Origin: Actinomycetes bacterium
GTDB lineage: Bacteria > Actinomycetota > Acidimicrobiia > Acidimicrobiales > RAAP-2
Direction: 5' to 3'
NCBI GenBank assembly: GCA_021805305.1
Contig: JAJZFO010000021.1
Span: 1 to 6,282 of the forward strand
Length of the DNA: 6,282 nt
In this document: piece after piece, positions 1 to 5,664 of the stretch
Layout of the letters: every line of letters begins with the position of its first letter
Numbering within the stretch: position 1 is the stretch's first letter
Position numbers and translations under genes: made by a program
The notes under the pieces: generated by a model
The model's input: the letters and a program-made list of their open reading frames with translations, nothing else
Told to the model about the DNA's origin: nothing
Databases searched by the model: none

Positions 1-700
1 CGAGGAACCGCTCGTGCCCGGTGGGATCGATGAAGTAGACGCTCGAGGTGTGCACCACGTCCGCGTGGGGACCTCGTGAGATGACCTCGATGCCGTAGTC
101 GCGCCACACCGCCGCCAGGGCCGACGTCGACCCGGTCAAGAAGAGCCAGGTCGAGATCGTGTTGAGTTGGTGTTCGCGCGAGAACGCCGCGACGTCGGCG
201 ACGCGCTCGTGGTACTGGTTGACGTTCACCGCCACGAAGACCACGCGCTTGGACTTCGCGCCCAGGTCGTGGTAGGCGTCCACGAACTCTTGGGACACGA
301 TCGGACAGATGTCGGTGCATCGGGGGTCCATGAATTCGAGCACAACCGCCTTGCCCCGCAGGCTCGACAGTGAGGTGGGCCGACCCCTCTGGTCGACCAG
401 GGTGAAGTCGGGGGCGACCTTCGAAGGCAGGGGCGACAAGGCCATCAGATCGGCGAGGGAGGAGGAGACGCTCGCGGGGATACCGGTGAGCCGAGGGGGC
501 TGGTTCTGCTGGTCGCGGTAACGATTCGCGGCGACGGCGACGAATCCCGCGATCACCACCACGAAGGCGAGGGCCCCGATGAGGACCAAACCCGGTCCGC
601 GGCGCAGCCACGGTTCGCGCGCGGCGTCGTACTCGCCGGTCGTGGGCGCCGTACCCTCGCCCGCCGTCTCACTCGGGTCGCGTCGATCGTTGGTGTCCAT
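1..700 (-). CDS. SCO family (Sco1/SenC) copper chaperone, membrane-anchored, C-terminus cut off by window edge
   Basis: Read from the ATG at 700 (minus strand), the frame stays open for 233 codons to the left edge, so the 3' end is missing. Residues 1-33 are hydrophilic, about 36-58 form one hydrophobic segment (GLVLIGALAFVVVIAGF core), and a thioredoxin-like domain follows from about residue 95 (APDFTLVDQRG). The copper-binding CxxxC of Sco proteins is present as C128-T-D-I-C132, and the partner histidine is H217 in DVVHTSSVYFIDP. Family knowledge: Sco proteins deliver copper to the CuA centre of cytochrome c oxidase outside the membrane, or act as thiol reductases. With an N-terminal signal anchor, the domain should face outward. 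The start is supported by GAGGGG at 709-714, eight bases upstream. It lies 12 bases after a small ORF and may be translationally coupled to it. Family assignment is firm. The exact substrate is inferred, since no oxidase genes are visible here. Confidence 0.9.
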   Translation of the reverse strand, partial: MDTNDRRDPSETAGEGTAPTTGEYDAAREPWLRRGPGLVLIGALAFVVVIAGFVAVAANRYRDQQNQPPRLTGIPASVSSSLADLMALSPLPSKVAPDFTLVDQRGRPTSLSSLRGKAVVLEFMDPRCTDICPIVSQEFVDAYHDLGAKSKRVVFVAVNVNQYHERVADVAAFSREHQLNTISTWLFLTGSTSALAAVWRDYGIEVISRGPHADVVHTSSVYFIDPTGHERFL

Positions 701-708
701 CGGTGAAA

Positions 709-714
709 CCCCTC
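709..714 (-). promoter_or_regulatory. Shine-Dalgarno of the Sco gene
   Basis: On the minus strand GAGGGG lies eight bases before the ATG at 700. It abuts the TGA stop of the upstream small ORF (713-715), so ribosomes finishing that ORF would arrive on this site. This fixes the Sco start and suggests coupling. Confidence 0.7.
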
Positions 715-850
715 ACTTCTTGGCGGCGTAGGAGAATCTACCGGCCCAGGAGTTCACGTCGTCCGTGCTCGACGTCGTAGCGTCGTCGCCGTCGTCGCTC
801 TTGCCGATATCGCCCTTGGTGAAGTCGCCGGTGGGCAATCGCGTCGTCAT
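713..850 (-). CDS. Unrecognised 45-residue acidic small protein
   Basis: An ATG at 850 opens a 45-codon frame ending in TGA at 713-715. The peptide starts MTTRLPTGDFTKGDIGKSDD and ends DVNSWAGRFSYAAKK. It has eight aspartates, a low-complexity D/T/S centre (residues 18-31), and an aromatic-basic tail (W35, F39, Y41, KK). There is no signal peptide, membrane segment or cysteine. About 40 of 45 codons end in G or C, matching the neighbouring real genes. The ORF ends 12 bases before the Sco start, and its TGA abuts the Sco Shine-Dalgarno sequence, a common arrangement for coupled genes. Against it: no Shine-Dalgarno precedes the ATG, which lies in a predicted hairpin loop, and I recognise no family. 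It could be a real small protein, or a leader peptide that tunes Sco translation. No upstream in-frame start was found in the gap to gpmA. Confidence 0.55.
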   Translation of the reverse strand: MTTRLPTGDFTKGDIGKSDDGDDATTSSTDDVNSWAGRFSYAAKK

Positions 851-864
851 CGCGACGACACGAC
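838..864 (-). other. Hairpin presenting the small ORF start codon in its loop
   Basis: In the minus-strand RNA, 864-854 pairs with 848-838: eleven pairs, two of them G-U (860/842 and 864/838), around the five-base loop GCGAU. The AUG of the 45-residue ORF (850-848) uses the last two loop bases and the first stem base on the 3' side. No U-tract follows, so it does not look like an intrinsic terminator. It could restrict or expose the start codon, or be a processing site between gpmA and the downstream genes. The pairing is seen directly; a function is inferred. Confidence 0.4.
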
Positions 865-892
865 GACACGGTGAAGCGGCGAAGCGGCGAAG
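853..892 (-). repeat. Five tandem octamers (two CTTCGCCG, one CTTCACCG, two TGTCGTCG)
   Basis: Reading the minus strand from 892 to 853, the 53-base gap between gpmA and the small ORF is mostly an 8-base periodic array. It has two exact CTTCGCCG units, one CTTCACCG, then two exact TGTCGTCG units, ending three bases before the ATG at 850. The last two units supply most of the 5' arm of the start-codon hairpin. Such short arrays can change copy number by slippage. Here a change would alter the leader rather than a reading frame, unless translation starts further upstream. Confidence 0.6.
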
Positions 893-903
893 CGACCAGG
901 TGA

Positions 904-1656
904 TTATCCGGCTTGTCGGGCGACGGCGTCGGCGGCGGCCGCCGCGGCGGCGGGGTCCCCGAGGTAGTCGGCCTCAACGACCTCGAGGGACTCGTCGAGC
1001 TTCATGAGGTAGGGGATGCCCGTGGGAATCTCGAGTTCGGCGATGTCGTCGTCGTCGATGTTTTGCAGCACCTTGCGCAGCGCGCGGATCGAGTTGCCGT
1101 GGGCCACTACGAGTACCGCCCCGCCGCGCACACCCTCGCTTCGCAGGTCCTCGGCGATGACGTCGCTCAAGTAGGGCGTCACCCGCGCGACGACGTCCTT
1201 GAGACACTCGGTCATGGGGATCTTGTGCGGGTCGACGTCGCGGTAGCGCGGGTCCCACCGGTTCGAACGCGCGTCGCCTTCGGGCATCGGCGGCGGCGGC
1301 ACGTCGTAGGAGCGGCGCCAGAGCTTGAGCTGCTCCATCCCGAACTTCTCGGCGGTCTCCTTCTTGTCCTTGCCGGTCAGGTCGCCGTAGTGGCGCTCGT
1401 TGAGGCGCCAGCTACGGCGCACGGGTAGCCAGGAGCGACCCGCGACGTAGAGGGCGATCTCGGCGGTGCGAATCGCCCGGGTGAGCAGCGACGTGTGCAG
1501 GACCCGCAGGTCCAGGTCGGCGGCGGCCAGGAGTTCGCCCGCGGTGCGCGCCTCGGACTCGCCCAGCGCAGTCAGGTCGACGTCGTGCCAACCGGTGAAG
1601 AGGTTGAGTTCGTTCCATTCGGACTGACCGTGGCGCAGGAGGATGAGATCGGGCAC
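904..1656 (-). CDS. gpmA: 2,3-bisphosphoglycerate-dependent phosphoglycerate mutase
   Basis: This 250-residue cytoplasmic enzyme interconverts 3-phosphoglycerate and 2-phosphoglycerate in glycolysis and gluconeogenesis. The start reads [15 protein letters not shown]8-H9-G10 is the phosphohistidine motif, H9 being the residue phosphorylated in the family. [12 protein letters not shown] (18-29) and [11 protein letters not shown] (85-95, with the acid/base glutamate E87) are dPGM signatures. The second catalytic histidine is H186 in [11 protein letters not shown]. Length is close to the usual 247-250. The C-terminus carries seven alanines (236-242), probably disordered. The GTG at 1656 gives the canonical short N-terminus. 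No Shine-Dalgarno precedes it, but a TACGAT box ends six bases upstream, fitting leaderless expression. It is first in a minus-strand run with the small ORF and the Sco gene and is divergent from dnaK. The function has no evident link to either neighbour. Confidence 0.96.
   Translation of the reverse strand: MPDLILLRHGQSEWNELNLFTGWHDVDLTALGESEARTAGELLAAADLDLRVLHTSLLTRAIRTAEIALYVAGRSWLPVRRSWRLNERHYGDLTGKDKKETAEKFGMEQLKLWRRSYDVPPPPMPEGDARSNRWDPRYRDVDPHKIPMTECLKDVVARVTPYLSDVIAEDLRSEGVRGGAVLVVAHGNSIRALRKVLQNIDDDDIAELEIPTGIPYLMKLDESLEVVEADYLGDPAAAAAAADAVARQAG
932..945. repeat. 14-base GC palindrome in the gpmA polyalanine tract
   Basis: GCGGCGGCCGCCGC is perfectly self-complementary and lies in the GCC/GCG codons for the alanine run near the gpmA C-terminus. 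It is most simply a by-product of encoding alanines in a GC-rich genome. It can fold in single strands and may be slippage-prone. Confidence 0.5.
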
Positions 1657-1662
1657 AGTGTC

Positions 1663-1691
1663 ATCGTAGTGAGACTCGCCGACAAACCCAA
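1663..1691 (-). promoter_or_regulatory. Possible leaderless promoter of gpmA
   Basis: On the minus strand TTGGGT (1691-1686) is followed after 17 bases by TACGAT (1668-1663), then six bases, then the GTG start at 1656. TACGAT fits the actinobacterial TAnnnT form of the -10 box, and the spacing would put transcription start at or next to the G of GTG. The absence of a Shine-Dalgarno before this GTG agrees with a leaderless mRNA. The -35 box matches consensus only in TTG. Boxes this short can occur by chance. Confidence 0.4.
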
Positions 1692-1720
1692 TTCGGGCCG
1701 GAACTCGAAGGAATTCGCTC

Positions 1721-1742
1721 CTTGTTGAGTGGATAAGTCAAG
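1721..1742. promoter_or_regulatory. Degenerate second HAIR-like inverted repeat
   Basis: CTTG (1721-1724) and CAAG (1739-1742) flank this element. Inside it, GTTGAGT (1724-1730) and AGTCAAG (1736-1742) each match a HAIR half-site at six of seven positions, but they are five bases apart instead of seven. HspR binds more than one inverted repeat upstream of dnaK in Streptomyces, so this could be a weaker secondary site. The wrong spacing makes it uncertain. It lies between the dnaK and gpmA promoters. Confidence 0.35.
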
Positions 1743-1767
1743 AATTACTACGGTCCTTATACATTTT

Positions 1768-1788
1768 CTTGACAAGGAGAGACTCAAG
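1768..1788. promoter_or_regulatory. HAIR operator (HspR binding site) upstream of dnaK
   Basis: The sequence is CTTGACA, a seven-base spacer, then ACTCAAG. The HAIR consensus is CTTGAGT-N7-ACTCAAG: the right half is perfect, the left matches five of seven, and the spacing is exact. The two left mismatches convert the half-site into the -35 hexamer TTGACA, so operator and promoter share bases. A bound HspR should therefore block RNA polymerase directly. HspR is encoded downstream in the same operon. Confidence 0.85.
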
Positions 1789-1798
1789 TATGTAGAAT
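1769..1798 (+). promoter_or_regulatory. Vegetative (sigma-70/SigA-type) promoter of the dnaK operon
   Basis: A perfect -35 TTGACA (1769-1774) is followed after 18 bases by TAGAAT (1793-1798), five of six to the -10 consensus. The sequence just upstream (about 1741-1767) is unusually AT-rich for this window and may act as an UP element. Transcription would begin near 1805-1807, leaving a 5' UTR of about 57 bases. The HAIR operator overlaps the -35 and the spacer, fitting repression of a strong housekeeping promoter rather than use of a heat-shock sigma factor. Confidence 0.8.
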
Positions 1799-1808
1799 GT
1801 CTGTCGAA

Positions 1809-1839
1809 GTCTGGAAACCGGAGGGTCCGGTATCGAGAC
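1809..1839 (+). other. Hairpin in the dnaK 5' UTR
   Basis: ACCGGA (1817-1822) and TCCGGT (1826-1831) form a perfect six-pair stem over a GGG loop. GTCT (1809-1812) and AGAC (1836-1839) can add a four-pair lower stem across a 4x4 internal loop. It begins a few bases after the predicted transcription start and ends 11 bases before the Shine-Dalgarno, which it does not pair with. A role as an mRNA-stabilising 5' structure is plausible. A simple SD-masking thermometer is not supported. Confidence 0.5.
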
Positions 1840-1850
1840 AAACGTTATTG

Positions 1851-1856
1851 AAGGAG
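1851..1856 (+). promoter_or_regulatory. Shine-Dalgarno of dnaK
   Basis: AAGGAG lies six bases before the ATG at 1863. It decides the start: the in-frame ATG at 1797, which would add 22 residues, lies inside the -10 box and has no ribosome binding site. Confidence 0.85.
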
Positions 1857-1862
1857 CAGTTC

Positions 1863-3674
1863 ATGGCTAAGGCAGTCGGTATCGACCTCGGAACCACCAA
1901 CTCGGTGGTCTCAGTGTTGGAGGCGGGAGAGCCCGTCGTCATTCCGAACGCCGAGGGTGGTCGTACGACGCCGTCGGTGGTTGGATTCTCCAAGACCGGC
2001 GAGGTACTCGTCGGCGAGGTGGCCAAGCGTCAGGCCATCACCAATCCCGAGCGCACCATCCGCTCCGTCAAGCGCCACATGGGTGAGAACTGGAGCGTCG
2101 ACATCGACGGCACCAAGTACACCGCCCAGGAGATCTCGGCGCGCATCCTCCAGAAGCTCAAGCGCGACGCCGAGGCGTACCTGGGCGACACGGTGACCCA
2201 GGCGGTCATCACGGTGCCGGCGTACTTCAACGACGCCCAGCGCACCGCCACCAAGGAGGCGGGACAGATCGCCGGCCTCGAGGTGTTGCGCATCGTCAAC
2301 GAGCCCACCGCGGCGGCGCTGGCCTACGGCCTGGACAAGGGCGGTCAGGAGCAGACGGTCCTCGTCTTCGACCTCGGCGGAGGGACCTTCGACGTGTCCG
2401 TGCTCGACATCGCCGACGGGGTCTTCGAGGTCAAGTCGACCCACGGTGACACCCACCTCGGTGGTGACGACTGGGACGACGCGGTCATGCAGTGGCTGGT
2501 CAAGACCTTCAAGGATACCGAGGGCGTCGACCTGTCGGCGGACAAGATGGCCGTGCAACGATTGAAGGAAGCGGCCGAGAAGGCCAAGATCGAGTTGTCC
2601 TCGGTCCAAGAGACGACGGTGAACCTGCCCTTCATCACGGCGACGGCCGAGGGCCCCAAGCACCTCGACATCAAGTTGTCGCGCGCCAAGTTCAACGAAC
2701 TGACCGCCTCGCTGGTCGAGCGTTGTCGCAAGCCCTTCGACCAGGCCATCAAGGACGCGGGGCTTACGTTGGACAAGATCGACCACGTGATCATGGTCGG
2801 TGGTTCCACGCGCATCCCCGCGGTGCAGGAGCTCGTCGCCAAGGTGACGGGCAAGGAACCCAACAAGAGCGTGAACCCCGACGAGGTCGTGGCCATCGGT
2901 GCCGCGGTCCAGGCGGGTGTGTTGAAGGGTGACGTCAAGGACATCTTGTTGCTCGACGTGACGCCGCTGTCACTGGGCATCGAGACCAAGGGCGGCGTGA
3001 TGACCAAGATCATCGAGCGCAACACCACCATCCCGACCAAGAAGTCCCAGACGTTCACCACGGCCGACGACAACCAGCCGAGCGTCGAGGTGCACGTCTT
3101 GCAGGGTGAGCGCGAGATGGCCTCCTACAACCAGACGCTGGGCAAGTTCCAGTTGGTGGGCATCCCGCCCGCGCCGCGTGGCGTGCCCCAGATCGAGGTG
3201 ACCTTCGACATCGACGCCAACGGCATCGTGCACGTCTCGGCCAAGGACACCGCGACCGGGGCGACCCAGTCGATGACCATCACCGGTGGCTCGTCGCTGT
3301 CCAAGGACGAGATCGACCGCATGGTCCGCGACGCCGAGGCCCACGCCGAGGACGACCGCAAGCGTCGCGCCGAGGCCGAGGTGCGCAACAACGCCGACGG
3401 ACTGGTCTACTCGACCGAGAAGTTGCTCAAGGACCAGGCCGAGTCGTTCCAGGGCAGTGAGCGCGAGGACGTCGAGACCGCGCTGGCGGCGTTGAAGGAG
3501 GCCCTCGCGGGCACCGACAACGACGCCATCTCGGCGGCGACCGAGAAGCTCCTGAGCGCGAGCCAGGGCTTCAGTCAGCGTCTCTACGAGGAGGCCGCCA
3601 AGGCCAACTCGGCTCCCTCGACGCCGCCGGCCGGTGACGACGAGGACATCGTCGACGCCGAGATCGTGGAGTGA
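1863..3674 (+). CDS. dnaK: Hsp70 chaperone DnaK
   Basis: This 603-residue ATP-dependent chaperone binds exposed hydrophobic segments of unfolded proteins, with DnaJ stimulating its ATPase and GrpE exchanging nucleotide. The nucleotide-binding domain (about 1-355) shows GIDLGTTNS (6-14), [10 protein letters not shown] (118-127), [11 protein letters not shown] (146-156), [12 protein letters not shown] (168-179) and [12 protein letters not shown] (311-322). The linker [11 protein letters not shown] (360-370) leads into the substrate-binding domain (to about 478). A helical lid (about 479-580) and an acidic tail ending DAEIVE follow. The segment after VKRHMGEN (69-76) is short: the insertion of about 23 residues typical of Gram-negative DnaK is missing, as in Gram-positive and actinobacterial homologues. 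GGDDWDDAV is also an actinobacterial-style variant. It is first in the operon, under the HAIR-overlapped promoter. In Streptomyces DnaK serves as co-repressor for HspR; the same is inferred here. Confidence 0.98.
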   Translation: MAKAVGIDLGTTNSVVSVLEAGEPVVIPNAEGGRTTPSVVGFSKTGEVLVGEVAKRQAITNPERTIRSVKRHMGENWSVDIDGTKYTAQEISARILQKLKRDAEAYLGDTVTQAVITVPAYFNDAQRTATKEAGQIAGLEVLRIVNEPTAAALAYGLDKGGQEQTVLVFDLGGGTFDVSVLDIADGVFEVKSTHGDTHLGGDDWDDAVMQWLVKTFKDTEGVDLSADKMAVQRLKEAAEKAKIELSSVQETTVNLPFITATAEGPKHLDIKLSRAKFNELTASLVERCRKPFDQAIKDAGLTLDKIDHVIMVGGSTRIPAVQELVAKVTGKEPNKSVNPDEVVAIGAAVQAGVLKGDVKDILLLDVTPLSLGIETKGGVMTKIIERNTTIPTKKSQTFTTADDNQPSVEVHVLQGEREMASYNQTLGKFQLVGIPPAPRGVPQIEVTFDIDANGIVHVSAKDTATGATQSMTITGGSSLSKDEIDRMVRDAEAHAEDDRKRRAEAEVRNNADGLVYSTEKLLKDQAESFQGSEREDVETALAALKEALAGTDNDAISAATEKLLSASQGFSQRLYEEAAKANSAPSTPPAGDDEDIVDAEIVE

Positions 3675-4180
3675 GCGTGAGCGACGTCTTTGAGTCTGAT
3701 GAGGTGACGGCGTCCGAGGACGCCGTCACCCAGGACATCTCCGAGTTGTCCGAGGCCGAGTTGCAGCGCGACGAGTACCTCGATTCGCTCCAGCGACTGC
3801 AGGCCGACTTCGAGAACTACCGCAAGCGCGTCGCGCGTTCCTCCGAGGACGCCGCCCAGCGCGCCGCGGGTGCGCTGGTGGCGAGTCTGTTGCCGGTGCT
3901 CGACGCCTTCGACCTGGCGGCGGCGCACTTCGCGACGACGCCCTCGGACGAGGCGACCGCATTGAACCAGTCGCGCGCCCTCTTGCTCGACACCCTGGAG
4001 AAACAGGGTCTCGAACGCGTGGCGCAGGCCGACGTGTCCTTCGATCCCCAGATCCACGACGCGGTGGCGCACGTGGAGGGGGGCGAGGGTGACGAGCAGT
4101 TGGTCGACGAGGTCCTACGTGCCGGGTACCGATGGAAGGGCAGTGTGCTGCGCCCGGCCATGGTGAAGGTGAAGGGTTAG
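3671..4180 (+). CDS. grpE: Nucleotide exchange factor GrpE
   Basis: GrpE drives ADP release from DnaK. The 169-residue product has a short acidic N-terminus (1-30), a long helix that forms the dimer coiled coil (about 28-70, [20 protein letters not shown] then RKRVAR), and the C-terminal beta domain that contacts DnaK. The beta domain carries the family signature FDPQIHDAV (124-132) and [22 protein letters not shown] (146-167). The GTG at 3671 overlaps the dnaK stop as GTGA. A second GTG at 3677 is preceded by GGAG (3668-3671) at five bases, a better Shine-Dalgarno placement, so the protein may be two residues shorter. It is translated in the +2 frame relative to dnaK with four shared bases, indicating coupling. 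Confidence 0.96.
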   Translation: MSVSDVFESDEVTASEDAVTQDISELSEAELQRDEYLDSLQRLQADFENYRKRVARSSEDAAQRAAGALVASLLPVLDAFDLAAAHFATTPSDEATALNQSRALLLDTLEKQGLERVAQADVSFDPQIHDAVAHVEGGEGDEQLVDEVLRAGYRWKGSVLRPAMVKVKG

Positions 4181-5260
4181 ATGGCCGAACGTGAGTGGTT
4201 CGACAAGGACTACTACAAGATCCTGGGTATCACGTCGAGTGCGACGGACAAGGAGATCACTCGCGCGTACCGCAAGCTCGCCAAGCAGCACCACCCCGAC
4301 ACGAACCCGGGGTCCGAGGAACGCTTCAAGGAGATCTCCGTCGCCTACGACGTCCTGGGCGACGCCGCCAAGCGCAAGGAGTACGACGAGGTTCGTCGCC
4401 TCGGTCCCGCGGCGGCCGGATTCGGCTCCGCCGCGGGGGGTCCGGGCGCGGGCAACTTCAATTTCCAGACCGGCGACTTGGGCGACCTCGGCGACCTCTT
4501 CGGGGGCCTCTTCGGCAACCGACGACCGCGCGCGCAACGCGGGGCGGACCTCGAGACGGCCCTACACCTGAGTTTTCGCGACGCGGTGATGGGCGTCACG
4601 ACGACCGTGAGCCTGCCCAGCAGCGAGGCGTGCGCCACGTGTCAGGGCCGCGGCGCGGCCCCCGGCGGGTACGTGGTCTGCGAGTTCTGCAACGGACGCG
4701 GCGTGACCAATGACGACCAGGGGCCCTTCGCGATGTCGAGCGTCTGTGCGCACTGCGGCGGCCGTGGCGGGCGCATCGTCACGCCGTGTCCGAGCTGTCA
4801 GGGGTCGGGGCGCGAGCCCTCCTCGCGACGCGTCAACGTCCGCGTGCCCGCCGGCGTCGTCGACGGTCAGCGCATCCGGCTCAAGGGCAAGGGCGCCCCG
4901 GGCGCCCAGGGGGGACCCGCGGGCGACCTCTTCGTCGACGTGCACGTCGCGCCCGACGCGCGATTCTCGCGTCGCGGACGCCACATCACCACCACGGTCA
5001 ACGTTCCCCTGACCGCGGCGATCCTCGGGACCACCGTCGAGGTGCCCACGCTTGACGAGCCGGTGAACCTGAAGATCCCCGCCGGCACCCAGCCCGGCAC
5101 GACCATGAGAGTGCGCGCGCGCGGCGTGCCCGGCAGCACCAAGCACCCCCACGGTGACCTCCTGGTGAGCGTCAACGTGGAGATACCCAAGAAACTCAAC
5201 AAGGAGCAGCGTGCGCTGGTCGAGAAGCTCGCCGCCTCGTTGCACGAGGAGGTCGCGTGA
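4181..5260 (+). CDS. dnaJ: Hsp40 co-chaperone DnaJ (type I, actinobacterial DnaJ1-like)
   Basis: DnaJ delivers substrates to DnaK and triggers its ATP hydrolysis. The 359-residue protein has the full type I layout: a J domain (about 10-70, DYYKILGI, HPD at 38-40, RFKEISVAYDVLGD), a short Gly/Phe-rich linker (about 75-113), and a zinc-binding domain with all four CxxCxGxG repeats (Cys 151/154, 167/170, 189/192, 203/206). Two C-terminal beta domains (about 215-340) include GDLFVDVHVAPD and HGDLLVSVNVEIP. The N-terminal extension AEREWFDKDYY resembles the DnaJ1 copy found in actinobacterial dnaK operons. Its ATG directly follows the grpE stop (TAGATG), with GAAGGG (4171-4176) four bases upstream. 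All key residues are intact. Confidence 0.97.
   Translation: MAEREWFDKDYYKILGITSSATDKEITRAYRKLAKQHHPDTNPGSEERFKEISVAYDVLGDAAKRKEYDEVRRLGPAAAGFGSAAGGPGAGNFNFQTGDLGDLGDLFGGLFGNRRPRAQRGADLETALHLSFRDAVMGVTTTVSLPSSEACATCQGRGAAPGGYVVCEFCNGRGVTNDDQGPFAMSSVCAHCGGRGGRIVTPCPSCQGSGREPSSRRVNVRVPAGVVDGQRIRLKGKGAPGAQGGPAGDLFVDVHVAPDARFSRRGRHITTTVNVPLTAAILGTTVEVPTLDEPVNLKIPAGTQPGTTMRVRARGVPGSTKHPHGDLLVSVNVEIPKKLNKEQRALVEKLAASLHEEVA
5246..5252 (+). promoter_or_regulatory. Shine-Dalgarno of hspR inside dnaJ
   Basis: GAGGAGG lies four bases before the GTG at 5257, inside the last codons of dnaJ. It supports the GTG start, which overlaps the dnaJ stop as GTGA. Confidence 0.75.
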
Positions 5261-5660
5261 GCAATCGCCACACCCACGCCGTCTACGTGATCTCGGTCTT
5301 CGCCGAGATCGCCGGGGTCCATCCCCAGACCTTGCGCAACTACGAACGCAGCGGGCTCTTGAACCCCCAACGCACGAGCGGCGGGTCGCGCCGCTTCTCC
5401 GACGAGGACCTGGCGGCCCTGCGGCGGATCCAGGAGTTGACCAACGAGGGCGTCAACCTCGAGGGCGTCAAGCGCATCATGGCCCTCGAGGCCGAGGTGG
5501 CGCGCCTGCGCGAGCGCGTCGACGCGCTGAGCGACGAGGCGCGCGCCTCGCTGGCCGCCACGCACCGTCACTACCGGCGCGACCTCGTGCCCGTGTCGAA
5601 CACCATCGCCGTCTTCCTCGACGCCCAACGGCGCGGTCGCGGCGCAAACGGAGGTGAGAG

Positions 5661-5664
<4 letters not shown>
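5257..5664 (+). CDS. hspR: Heat-shock repressor HspR (MerR-type winged helix-turn-helix)
   Basis: HspR represses dnaK-type heat-shock operons by binding HAIR sites. The 135-residue product opens with the hallmark [20 protein letters not shown] (9-28), covering the recognition helix, then [24 protein letters not shown], the MerR-like wing. [15 protein letters not shown] (64-78) and a coiled-coil helix (about 75-97) for dimerisation follow. The C-terminal 30 residues are basic and less typical. No cysteine ligands or effector domain are visible, as expected for the family. The GTG start overlaps the dnaJ stop and has a strong Shine-Dalgarno. In Streptomyces, DnaK strengthens HspR binding, so a rise in unfolded proteins titrates DnaK and releases repression. 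With a HAIR site at 1768-1788, autoregulation of this operon is the natural inference. Confidence 0.97.
5650..5657 (+). promoter_or_regulatory. Strong Shine-Dalgarno of clpB inside hspR
   Basis: GGAGGTGA, a near-complete anti-16S match, lies in the last codons of hspR; GGAGG is six bases before the clpB ATG at 5661. It is the strongest ribosome binding site in the window and could give ClpB a higher translation rate than HspR from the same mRNA. Confidence 0.8.

Noticed and set aside
838..864. Intrinsic terminator after gpmA
   Set aside because: The stem is followed by UGCCCACC rather than a U-tract, and it overlaps the start of the next ORF.
738..977. 79-codon minus-strand frame overlapping the end of gpmA and the small ORF
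   Set aside because: The translation is a proline- and arginine-rich shadow, and it conflicts with the better-supported frame at 713-850.
913..1428. 171-codon plus-strand frame opposite gpmA
   Set aside because: It is the mirror of a gene with intact catalytic motifs. The product is V/G/R-rich without a recognisable domain.
1756..1787. Second minus-strand promoter for gpmA (TTGAGT in the HAIR site with TATAAG at 1756-1761)
   Set aside because: The spacing is 20 bases, too long for a standard promoter, and a better-placed pair lies right before the gpmA start.
1797..1862. A 22-codon N-terminal extension of DnaK from the ATG at 1797
   Set aside because: That ATG lies within the -10 box TAGAAT and would precede the transcription start. 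The extension has no Shine-Dalgarno and is not part of any DnaK, whereas the ATG at 1863 has AAGGAG and the normal N-terminus.
1657..1862. CIRCE element (HrcA operator)
   Set aside because: I looked for TTAGCACTC-N9-GAGTGCTAA in the control region and found nothing like it. HAIR explains the regulation.
1809..1862. RNA thermometer masking the dnaK Shine-Dalgarno
   Set aside because: No stretch in the predicted 5' UTR is complementary to AAGGAG. The nearest CTCCTT (1718-1723) lies upstream of the predicted transcription start.
1911..2786. Long open frame (291 codons) antisense to dnaK, and another at 2345-3073
   Set aside because: High-GC coding bias opens antisense frames. Their translations are low-complexity or mirror the codon bias of dnaK, and no ribosome site or family match is seen. 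Antisense frames of this kind are well known for dnaK genes.
4562..5245. 227-codon minus-strand frame opposite dnaJ
   Set aside because: An antisense shadow of dnaJ, whose J domain and zinc-finger motifs are complete. No supporting start signals.
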